Assembly: GCF_000988165.1 (NCBI RefSeq) | Contig: NW_020169302.1 | Location: 55,806 to 119,805, forward strand | From: Vairimorpha ceranae | Lineage: Eukaryota; Microsporidia; Nosematidae | Direction: 5' to 3' | DNA length: 64,000 bases | Shown here: in pieces, positions 9,624 to 18,117 of the stretch | How positions within the stretch are numbered: position 1 is the first letter of the stretch | How the letters are laid out: each line of letters starts with the position of its first letter | Position numbers and translations under genes: made by a program | Notes under the pieces: model-generated | Database searches by the model: none | Seen by the model: the letters and a program-made list of their open reading frames with translations, nothing else | What the model was told of the DNA's origin: nothing

Positions 9624-11120
9624 ATGGAACAGGAATACAAATCGTACAGAAAATTAGAAAATGATAAAAATTATGAACTGATTTACAATGCGTTGAACCT
9701 TCAAATTAAAAACATTAAAAATTCTTGTATAAATATTAAAGATGTTGTAAGCATAAAGAAATATATAGATGATGAGATAAGAGCAAGAATGTTTAACAAA
9801 AAAGGCATTCCAACTTTTATTATAAAAATAATAATTCTTTTAGGTGATAACTACGAACAAGAAATGAAAATAAAGATTATAAATCTACTAGTATCTGAGT
9901 ATGTTACAGAATTTCAATTATTCATTATTAATGAATTTAAGAATTTAAGCGATATAAAAAAATATTATAAAAAAGTCAATGATATTCTTGAAGAAATTCA
10001 AAATGTTTATTTTAATTTGCCACAAGAATGGAATACTAAAATTGTAATACTTAGTGACATTTATATTATTATAAAACAGAAAATTTGTGATATAATATTT
10101 TTTAATGATTTTAAGGATACTGAATATTTAGGTTCTGTAGAATGTATTATAGATAATGAAAAAAATATGATTGAGTTATTTAAAGATTCAAAAAAGTCTA
10201 TATTTCACCTTATAGTGCCCTTTATCAACCCTTTTTATAAACAACTTTTGGACAAAACACCAGAATCCGAATTTGATCTTAAAAATAGTGAAATGAAAAT
10301 TTACAAAAATTTTGTAATTTTTTTCCAGGAATTTCAAAAAATATATGAAAAAATCGCTTGTTTTCAAAATATTGATGCCATAAAACAGTTAATTGACGTA
10401 TTTGAAGAGCACATTTTAAGACTTATGCGCAGCATGGGTAGAATATACTTATGTTGTGATTATGAATTAGAAGCATGCAAAAATTTTAATATAAATGATC
10501 TTGAAAAAATAATGACATCTTTAAATACATTATTATATCTTAATGAATGTATCACAGATTTAAACACTTCCATTTATTGTTCATATAATATTAATATAAC
10601 ACAGAATATATTTATAAAATTAGGAAACCTTGAAAATAAGTACAATAGTATACTAGAAATTTACGTTAGAAATGTTTTAGAAAAAATAGATTTTACAAAA
10701 CTTAGTATATCTGCAGATATTATACTAAATCTTGACACTTATATTTTTTATTTTAATTATGAGGATTTTTACGAGGAGTTAAAGATTAATTTAGTAGAAG
10801 TTATTACATTACAAATTTTATGTCGTATATATTTATTAGACTTTAATGAAGAAAGTGCCGAATTAATGATATGTGATCTTTATGAACTAAAAAAATATTT
10901 AAAAAGTCACTGCAGTAATGTTAGTTGTTTTAATATTTTAGAATCATATTTAAAAATATTTATGTGCTCACCAAAGGATATGCAATCATTTATAGAAAAT
11001 TTCAAAATTCTATCAAATAATGTTTTTAGTTTTAAGCAGATTGTTTGGTCATTGAAAGACAAAGAATCTGTACTAGATTTATTGGAAGCTTTCGATTCAT
11101 ACAAAACATTTAATCTTTAA
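9624..11120 (+). CDS. Probable exocyst subunit, Sec6-like (CATCHR helical bundle)
   Basis: An all-helical 498-residue protein. The middle and C-terminus recall Sec6: a YFNLPQEW segment, long amphipathic helices, and a late block (ILNLDTYIFYFNYEDFYEEL then a hydrophobic YLL helix) like the Sec6 C-terminal bundles. The match is weak and by pattern only; another tethering subunit of the same fold (COG, GARP, Dsl1) is possible. It would act in docking secretory vesicles at the plasma membrane. An Exo70-like gene (28989) and a Tip20/RINT-1 gene (62064) in the same window make a tethering role reasonable. No CCC precedes the ATG. Confidence 0.45.
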   Translation: MEQEYKSYRKLENDKNYELIYNALNLQIKNIKNSCINIKDVVSIKKYIDDEIRARMFNKKGIPTFIIKIIILLGDNYEQEMKIKIINLLVSEYVTEFQLFIINEFKNLSDIKKYYKKVNDILEEIQNVYFNLPQEWNTKIVILSDIYIIIKQKICDIIFFNDFKDTEYLGSVECIIDNEKNMIELFKDSKKSIFHLIVPFINPFYKQLLDKTPESEFDLKNSEMKIYKNFVIFFQEFQKIYEKIACFQNIDAIKQLIDVFEEHILRLMRSMGRIYLCCDYELEACKNFNINDLEKIMTSLNTLLYLNECITDLNTSIYCSYNINITQNIFIKLGNLENKYNSILEIYVRNVLEKIDFTKLSISADIILNLDTYIFYFNYEDFYEELKINLVEVITLQILCRIYLLDFNEESAELMICDLYELKKYLKSHCSNVSCFNILESYLKIFMCSPKDMQSFIENFKILSNNVFSFKQIVWSLKDKESVLDLLEAFDSYKTFNL

Positions 11121-12041
11121 ACATAAACAGAGAAGCATTTATTAGCACCTAAAAATCACAAAACCTTATTATTTTTTTATGTAACGTTTGGAAAGGTATA
11201 AGTACTAAGGATAAAAAAGAAAAATATTATAGATGTTATTCATTGATGTGCTAAAATCTTTTTGCATTATTTACATGTTTTAATATTAACTTCAATTAAA
11301 AGATTTAGAAACAAATACATAATTATTTATGGAAATTTTTGAATTATTTTTTAAAAATATTAAATTTTGTTTTACTTACAATTCTATAGATATTAATATT
11401 GTAAAATAAAATGGTTTTAAAAGATTTTAGTTCATGTAAGACATTAAAAAAGGCTTAAACAACGATATGTTTACATAATCATAGTTAATGTAAATTATTG
11501 CACTTTTCTGTAGGATTTTTAAACACAAAAAATTATATTATTTTTGTCTGTTCGTTTTTTTCCGATAATACAACACTAAAATGTAATATATTAAAATATA
11601 TTGACTAATAATTAGACTATCATTTGGAAATAACATTTAATAAACACAGAAAAAATCATTAAAGCTTTATAATTTTTTTTTTCATGAAAAAAAGAAAAGG
11701 TGCTATCTTCTAGAATTAATTAAAGTTGTAAAAGGTTGTAGCTTATTATTTTTCTAAAATTAACTCTTGAATTTTATTATTTAAAAGCATTTATAAGAAT
11801 TAAAAAAGAAATATTTCACATTTTATTACATTCTTTGTTTTTCTATTTATTAAATACTATCTTACCTAATTATATAAATGTCTTTCAAATGTAATCAGTC
11901 TTTGTCAGGATGTATTAATGAAACATTAGGTATAAATGAGTGCTTTACACGTAATGTATTTGGCATGTCAGTATTTAAATAATTATAATAAAATAAACCT
12001 ATGTCTTATCTCAATAATTTGTTTTTCACCCCTTATTATTA
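11121..12041. other. 920-base intergenic region
   Basis: AT-rich spacer between the Sec6-like gene and APC1. A 34-codon plus-strand frame with four cysteines lies at 11878-11982 (starts MSFKCNQSL), directly after an in-frame stop and without a CCC signal; I do not call it a gene. CCCC at 12029-12032 is the APC1 start signal. Confidence 0.5.
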
Positions 12042-15029
12042 ATGGTTATAAAATGGCATGAAAACGTTTTACATTTCAAAAATAAAAAAATTGAACTAGA
12101 ACAAAAAATTCTCAAAGTCGCACAATACACTAAATGGTTAGTTGTAGCTACGCCGCATAAATTATTTTTCTTTGGAAATGAAGATTACACAATGTCATTT
12201 CCTATTTTAGCAATTGATATTGCAGATAATCATGTTATTTACCAAGACAGAACAAATTATAATATTTACAAAGTATTACATCCATACGATGAAGAAATAT
12301 TTTTATTTAATGCCAAGAATTTTATTTTTAAATTTTTGTATTTGGATAAATATTATTTTTTAGAAAAAGAAAATAGATTTTTTATAAAAAACGATGAAGA
12401 TTTTTTTGAACTTAAATTAATAGTTTTAAACAATTTAGTTAATTATATCTTGTACAAATTTGATATTGGTGAATTAAACGCTGTTCAGGATTTTTTAAAC
12501 AAATCCTTTGATACACAACAAAGAGAATATCAAATTTTTTTATATACAGATTATGTGATAATATTGTACGAAAATACACTTACATTTTTAATGAATGAAA
12601 ATAACAAACTTGTAATTAGAGAGCCAATTTATTTAAATGAAAAAATATACATGCATAAAATAATAAGATTTAAACTCATTACAAAAAGTTTATATTTATT
12701 ACAAATTAATAACTTATTATTTTACAGAGACAAGTTAATATCTCAATTTAGTAAAAATTTTTATCCCGGCGCATTTTGTATCAATAAGTATTCTTACTTT
12801 CTGCACGATATCTTTTGGAAAAAACCTGACGCGTTAGAACTAAGATTTTTAGAACCCCTTAATGACGATTTACTTCTAAAAGTTATATCGGAATGCATAA
12901 ATACTGGAAAATATAACTTTAACAATATTTGTATCGAAAGAAACCAAATAGACGATATTCTTGAGTTGGAGTTTATAAAAGAAAATAATTTGGTAGATTT
13001 TGTCAAAAAAATACAAAAATATGATTTTTTAGAAAATTCAATATTTTACAGTAAAATTAACCATCTTTCTTTTTACAAACCTTTAACGATAGAAGTATTG
13101 GATTTGAAATATCTTTTATCTATCAATTATAAGAGAATTTTTTACTATAATCCTAATATACCTGTAAATAAAGATGTAAAAAATTTAGCTTATATGATAA
13201 TTTATTACGAAAAAAATAGAAATGCAAGATTTAAAAAAGTTAAAAAATTGAACATGAAAGCTTTTTTTAAAAAAGAATATAAAGATGATCGAATGTCTGA
13301 AGTGATAAATTTGTTTTATGAGCCCGTCAAAATTTTTAATTTAGACGAAAATATAAACGAAGATACAACAGAAAAAAGTTATTTATTGAGGATTTCAGTA
13401 AATATCGGAAAATCATTTTGTTTTTTTGATAATAATTTTTTTATAAAACAACATAAACTCAATGTAGATAGCCTTAATAGACATCTAATTTTTCCATTAG
13501 AGAAAAATGGAAATATAACAAATATAGAATTAAAGGATAAAACGTGGATTAATTGGCCATCTTTTAATTACGGATGCTGTAAAATATTAGGAAATAAAAA
13601 AAAAGTCAATTTTAAACATATACTAACATTAAAGGATATAAACGAATTTATGTTATCTGGACTTGTATTTGGATTTGGAATAAAAAATCTATTTAAAAAT
13701 ATAGAATTTTTAAGTATTTTAGAGCATATTAATGAGGAACAAGGAATACTATTATGTTCGACATTAGCAGCATATGGTATTTCAAATAGAGGAATCAGAA
13801 ATAACAACTTTGAGGAGTATTGCTTTAAAAACATCATGAGCGAACAAAGTATTAATGTCAGAATTGGGTCATTGATCGGTCTTTCGAATATTTTTGCATC
13901 TACAAAAAATTTGCGCTTAATTAACATTTTAAAAAAAGAAATAGAAAAAAATGGAATATTTTTATCTGAAAAATATAATAAAAATAACACTACTGTATAT
14001 GATAAATATTATAAATTAATATGTACATTCAATCTTGCAAAGGTTGTAAATCAATCAGATGAATTTGTTTTTTTAGAAAATAGATTATGTGAACTGATTT
14101 TTAATGGAATTTGTTTAAAAAATAAATTTAAGCATAAACAGAAATTTGAACGACATAAAGGAGATCCATTAGAAGAAATATTTTATTCACATATGTTTTT
14201 AGAAGAATGTTGTAGTTTGAAAAATAATAATTCCGTATTGTGTCATAAAGTAAAAAATTCTAATCTGAATGAGATTAATTGTAAAATAGCTAATTTTGAT
14301 GAGCGTATAATTCAAATTGAAAATAATATTGGAACATTTACTATTTGGGATGTTTTTAAATATGCAGGGATAGTATTCTATTATGGAATTAGTAGAAGTA
14401 TTAAAATAAAAAGAAAACACATTGATATATTATTAATGGTTGAGTCAATAATGATTAAAGATAGTAGATTTAGGGTTTTGTTTGATTATATTCTTATAGC
14501 ATATTGTCTTTCTAGCAGATCAAATTGTGATTTAGAGCTTTTAAGAATTATAAGACGGCAGATTAAAAGAACGGAAAATAAAAGAACTAGAGATATTTTT
14601 GTTTTTACAAACCACGGAATAAAAAAGGAAAACGTCTCAAGTTTAACATATGGAGATTTTGAAAAGTATAAGATTTGTTTAGGAATTTTATGTCTTGGAC
14701 TAACAAAGTTTGAAATAATAGAGTCAAAGTTTCTGAAATTATCATTAATAAGTACATTTTACGTAACTTGGCCCACTTCTCCACATGATCAAGAATATTT
14801 AACTTTTTATAGATATGAATTATTTCAAAATATTGGTAAAAAAACAATACCAAGCTTTAAACATTATTTATTATCTAAATATTTTAAAAAGAAATTTAAA
14901 AAGCTAGAAAATAAGGAAAAGAAGTTTATTCTTGATGTCTTGGGTGATTATTATGAAAATTATCATAATAAAGAAGATTATGTAATTGATATAGAATATT
15001 TAAAAGATTTAATAATAAAATCTACTTAA
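12042..15029 (+). CDS. APC1: Anaphase-promoting complex subunit 1 (APC1)
   Basis: A large scaffold protein of 995 residues, shorter than yeast Apc1 (about 1,750). The N-terminal half is beta-rich, as in the Apc1 WD40-like region. Around residues 425-435 the RMSEVINLFYEPVKI stretch matches the conserved Apc1 motif before the PC repeats. From about 500, proteasome/cyclosome repeats are visible (FMLSGLVFGFGIKNL; GILLCSTLAAYGIS; NVRIGSLIGLSNIFAS). APC/C is the ubiquitin ligase that drives anaphase and mitotic exit. The start is ATG 12042, ten bases after CCCC. No other APC subunit is in the window. Confidence 0.82.
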   Translation: MVIKWHENVLHFKNKKIELEQKILKVAQYTKWLVVATPHKLFFFGNEDYTMSFPILAIDIADNHVIYQDRTNYNIYKVLHPYDEEIFLFNAKNFIFKFLYLDKYYFLEKENRFFIKNDEDFFELKLIVLNNLVNYILYKFDIGELNAVQDFLNKSFDTQQREYQIFLYTDYVIILYENTLTFLMNENNKLVIREPIYLNEKIYMHKIIRFKLITKSLYLLQINNLLFYRDKLISQFSKNFYPGAFCINKYSYFLHDIFWKKPDALELRFLEPLNDDLLLKVISECINTGKYNFNNICIERNQIDDILELEFIKENNLVDFVKKIQKYDFLENSIFYSKINHLSFYKPLTIEVLDLKYLLSINYKRIFYYNPNIPVNKDVKNLAYMIIYYEKNRNARFKKVKKLNMKAFFKKEYKDDRMSEVINLFYEPVKIFNLDENINEDTTEKSYLLRISVNIGKSFCFFDNNFFIKQHKLNVDSLNRHLIFPLEKNGNITNIELKDKTWINWPSFNYGCCKILGNKKKVNFKHILTLKDINEFMLSGLVFGFGIKNLFKNIEFLSILEHINEEQGILLCSTLAAYGISNRGIRNNNFEEYCFKNIMSEQSINVRIGSLIGLSNIFASTKNLRLINILKKEIEKNGIFLSEKYNKNNTTVYDKYYKLICTFNLAKVVNQSDEFVFLENRLCELIFNGICLKNKFKHKQKFERHKGDPLEEIFYSHMFLEECCSLKNNNSVLCHKVKNSNLNEINCKIANFDERIIQIENNIGTFTIWDVFKYAGIVFYYGISRSIKIKRKHIDILLMVESIMIKDSRFRVLFDYILIAYCLSSRSNCDLELLRIIRRQIKRTENKRTRDIFVFTNHGIKKENVSSLTYGDFEKYKICLGILCLGLTKFEIIESKFLKLSLISTFYVTWPTSPHDQEYLTFYRYELFQNIGKKTIPSFKHYLLSKYFKKKFKKLENKEKKFILDVLGDYYENYHNKEDYVIDIEYLKDLIIKST

Positions 15030-15086
15030 TGTTAACCGAAAAATATAAATAATAACTATTTAAAGATTCCTTAATGTTTTAAATAA

Positions 15087-15653
15087 TTATATTTCTTCTT
15101 GCTCTAAAGTCAACCCACATATTTCACATGTTTTTAATTTATCTGTTCCAATAAAAGAATGTGTATGTTTTTTATTTTCAGTGGTTTTAACAAACGTGCG
15201 TCTCTTAAGATCTCTAATTTTAATTTTTAACTTTTTAATTTTTCTGTTTTTTATTGTTTCTGTCCGTTTAAGTTTAATTTTTTCTAAAGCATCTTCATTT
15301 CCATATTTGTTCATGCTAATATTAATTATTTCATCTTCTAGGTATAACAACATATCATGCCAGTTTCCTTTATGTGGATTGGGTCTGGAAATATATTTTA
15401 AATTTTTAAGATCATAATCAGATAATAGATACTCTTTTATAGCTGTAGTTTTTGTTACAAATTTTAGTTTTTTATATCTGCATTGTGAACAGCACATAAT
15501 TGCAAATGTTTTGTGTAGCTCGTTATCTATGAATGGTGAACTACAATAAATACATTTAGTATTTGTATCATACGGTAAATCGTCAATTAAAGATTTTTTA
15601 GAAGGAATTAAAGTATTTTCAGAAATAAAAAATCCATTTTCTTCATCTTCCAT
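15087..15653 (-). CDS. RAD14: DNA repair protein Rad14/XPA
   Basis: Nucleotide-excision repair damage-verification factor, 188 residues from ATG 15653 (the frame extends upstream without an ATG). The XPA zinc finger is complete: C34-X2-C37-X17-C55-X2-C58. It is followed by the hallmark FVTKTTAIKEYLLSDYDL, the YISRPNPH segment and a WHDMLLYL block. The C-terminal tail is lysine-rich and carries an extra CEICG pair plus a His, perhaps a degenerate second metal site. The start has CTCCTTA upstream rather than CCC. RAD10/ERCC1, its direct partner, is encoded at 33.5-34.0 kb. Confidence 0.92.
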   Translation of the reverse strand: MEDEENGFFISENTLIPSKKSLIDDLPYDTNTKCIYCSSPFIDNELHKTFAIMCCSQCRYKKLKFVTKTTAIKEYLLSDYDLKNLKYISRPNPHKGNWHDMLLYLEDEIINISMNKYGNEDALEKIKLKRTETIKNRKIKKLKIKIRDLKRRTFVKTTENKKHTHSFIGTDKLKTCEICGLTLEQEEI

Positions 15654-16003
15654 AGCAAAATAAGGAGTGGTGAATTTTATGGACTTAAATAAATTATTTA
15701 TAAATATTTTAAACAAATTAAAATTTATTTACAATTGTGTTGTATGTGGATTGTTGTATATAAATGGTTTAAATGTTAAATGTTTATCTATGTTTGGTTA
15801 ACAGTTATATTGTATTATTTTATCATAAAAATAAATTTTAGTGCATTCTTAATTTTAATTTTATTGTTAAATATTTCATCATCCTTTATTTACAACATTA
15901 ATTAGCAATTTTAAAAATCATTTTTTGCAAATTTCAAGTTATAGAAATTCTGGAATAGGTGATGTAAAGTTTTTGTGTTTAATGAATTTAATAGGCCTTT
16001 AAA
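15654..16003. other. 350-base divergent intergenic region RAD14/UFD1
   Basis: AT-rich sequence holding the start-proximal regions of two divergent genes. Near UFD1 the sequence is GGCCTTTAAAATG; on the RAD14 side it is ACTCCTTATTTTGCTATG (minus strand). I see no gene here. Confidence 0.5.
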
Positions 16004-16693
16004 ATGTTTTTCAACTTTTTTGGAAGATGGTCCGAAAATCCTTCATGGCAACTTAAGCCTTTAAAATATGCAGAAGAGAATGAAAATAATTACGGTGGAA
16101 AAGTTTTTCTTCCTCAGTCGGTATTAGAAGACCTTGTTGTACTTCAAATACAACCACCGTACACATTTCAGATTTCACGCACAGACACGAAAGAATTCAC
16201 ACACTGTGGTGTGCTTGAATTTACAGCAGAAGAAGGAACTATAGTCGTCCCACTGTGGATGTATAACCAACTGGATTTAAAATCTGCAAAAGAAGTCAAG
16301 CTAGCGTATAAAACCATTGAAATGGGGACATATCTAAAGCTTTTACCTCATACACCTAAATTTTTAGAAGTTGAGAACCCAAAACAAGAACTTGAAAATG
16401 TATTAAGATTTTATCCGACATTAAGCTTAAATGATGAAATTGAATGTGTGTTTTCAGAAATTGGATTAATTAAATTTACAGTTACTGAAATAGACCCCAG
16501 TGATGATGGTGTTATATACACTGTCGACACAGATTTATCAGTAGATTTCTGTGAACCAATCGGATACAAAGAGAAACTTGAAGATGAAAAGACCGTAAAT
16601 AAGTATTTGGAAGTTAAAAAGACTATTGGAGATGTTAACATAATTAGTATGAATAAAATGGGGATATCTTTTCATCCAAAAGGAGAAAATTAA
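16004..16693 (+). CDS. UFD1: Ubiquitin fusion degradation protein Ufd1
   Basis: The Ufd1 double-psi-barrel N-domain covers almost the whole 229 residues. The signatures are YGGKVFLPQSVLEDL (30-44), HCGVLEFTAEEGTIVVPLWM and GTYLKLLPHTPKFLEVENPK, ending with VDFCEPIGYKE. It would bind ubiquitin and, with Npl4 and Cdc48/p97, extract substrates for the proteasome. The yeast protein is 361 residues; here the C-terminal Npl4/p97-binding tail is mostly gone, with only about 40 residues after the barrel. RPT5, proteasome beta1 and a RAD6-type E2 in the window belong to the same pathway. Confidence 0.93.
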   Translation: MFFNFFGRWSENPSWQLKPLKYAEENENNYGGKVFLPQSVLEDLVVLQIQPPYTFQISRTDTKEFTHCGVLEFTAEEGTIVVPLWMYNQLDLKSAKEVKLAYKTIEMGTYLKLLPHTPKFLEVENPKQELENVLRFYPTLSLNDEIECVFSEIGLIKFTVTEIDPSDDGVIYTVDTDLSVDFCEPIGYKEKLEDEKTVNKYLEVKKTIGDVNIISMNKMGISFHPKGEN

Positions 16694-16878
16694 ATGTGGG
16701 ATTTTATAACTTTAATTTAAAAATTTTTAATTTATTTATGAAAAATAAAATAAAATTATACCTTTATTGTTCATTGTATTTATGTTGAATTCCTCAATAT
16801 AATATTCAAATATTAATTTATGTCATTCATGATAATTTTTTAAATATTGTAAATAAAGATTAATTTATAAATAATTGA

Positions 16879-17139
16879 TTAGTATAATAAATAAAACACT
16901 AAAATTACTGCTGTTATTAACAGAAAAAAAATTATTTTGTTTCTAGGATCTCTGTTCATGGAATCTAAAAGTTTCTGAAAATTTTGTAGGTTCTGGAACA
17001 TAAGGCCTGAATTTTTGCGCGTTTCATTTTCAATGCTTTCAATAAGCAATTCCTGTTGATTTAATTTATCAGATAATTCAATCACTACACTCTTAATTTT
17101 TTTTGAAGTTTTCTCCAACTTTATTTCTTCTTGTTTCAT
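16879..17139 (-). CDS. Tail-anchored Q-SNARE, Bet1/Sft1-like
   Basis: An 86-residue protein with one SNARE helix (about 5-65) and a C-terminal membrane anchor (IIFFLLITAVILVFYLLY) ending at the terminus. The heptad pattern with a glutamine in LNQQELLIESIENET fits the zero layer of a Qc-type SNARE of the Bet1/Sft1 size class. It would act in ER-Golgi or intra-Golgi fusion. No N-terminal regulatory domain is present. Subfamily assignment is uncertain; the SNARE call is good. The ATG at 17139 lacks a CCC. Confidence 0.75.
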   Translation of the reverse strand: MKQEEIKLEKTSKKIKSVVIELSDKLNQQELLIESIENETRKNSGLMFQNLQNFQKLLDSMNRDPRNKIIFFLLITAVILVFYLLY

Positions 17140-17368
17140 GTTTATTATTTAATTAAATATTTTTTGTAATGAATTTTTAAAACAAGAAAATAAGACTTAT
17201 ATTGTTTTATAGCATAATTTAATTAAACATGTTTTATAAAAAAGCAATTTTTATTTTTGCATGATATTTATTAAAAGAAAGTGTTAAGAAAAGAAAAGCT
17301 TTTTGTGCTGATAAGAATGTTAAACTAAAATTAATACATTTCTAAACATCTTAATATCAAAATATTTT

Positions 17369-18004
17369 TTATTCAGCACACATAGAGTCTTCATCAATAG
17401 ACTCATTCTCTTCTTCTTCTTCAATTTCATAAATTCTAAATCCATATATTTTTGGTACATATTCTTGCAATTTCTTCTTTTTGAATTTATAAGGATATGT
17501 TATTAAAAGAAAATGTGGAAAATACTTTCCCCAAGCACATCCATCCAGTCCTTTAATAGGACCTTTTGGTAAATAAATACAAACACAGTTAAAACAATAA
17601 ACTTTGGTAGAAGATACTTTTGGTTCATTACTTCCACCAATAGGAATTAGGGGTGTAGAACATCCTACACGGCTACAAGAGCCATAATCCTTATTTAAAA
17701 CTTTTTCTAAAATATCTTCTAAACCTGTTGTTGTAAAAATGTACCTTTGATGAATCAAATAATATAAAGCAGATTCTTCTAATATATCTTTACTTGTGGT
17801 ATTATCTAAAATGGCATTGTAGCATGTCTCAATATTGGAAATTTTCTTATTTAAACCGACAAGATTAAAAGAATCGTTTATGTAAGAATCCGGAATACGA
17901 GCCAAAAATCCATGTTCTTTTTTTAAAAAAAACTTACCAGTCCAATATTGTGACTCGGAAACTTCAGAACTTTCTTCTTTAAATTCTAGTGTTTTTTCTT
18001 TCAT
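17369..18004 (-). CDS. CKB1: Casein kinase II regulatory (beta) subunit
   Basis: CK2 beta, 211 residues from ATG 18004 (a TTG two codons upstream is not used). The zinc finger that makes the beta dimer is intact: C110, C115, C137, C140. Family signatures include INDSFNLVGLNKKI, LYYLIHQRYIFTTTGLEDIL, DYGSCSRVGC and FVPRLYGF-like YVPKIYGFRIYEIE. An acidic run closes the tail. The N-terminal acidic loop of animal CK2 beta (DEELED) is reduced. It directs substrate choice and stability of the CK2 kinase. Confidence 0.95.
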   Translation of the reverse strand: MKEKTLEFKEESSEVSESQYWTGKFFLKKEHGFLARIPDSYINDSFNLVGLNKKISNIETCYNAILDNTTSKDILEESALYYLIHQRYIFTTTGLEDILEKVLNKDYGSCSRVGCSTPLIPIGGSNEPKVSSTKVYCFNCVCIYLPKGPIKGLDGCAWGKYFPHFLLITYPYKFKKKKLQEYVPKIYGFRIYEIEEEEENESIDEDSMCAE

Positions 18005-18117
18005 ATACAAAAAATGAAGGTATTAAAATCTTAATTTTTTCCATAAATTGGTAAAACAACAAATTTTACTATAAAAAATATAAAAGAAATTTTAAAAAAT
18101 ATTTTTCCATAGACCCA

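Noticed and set aside
11878..11982. 34-codon frame with several cysteines before APC1
   Set aside because: No C-rich signal, too short to judge, no recognised family.
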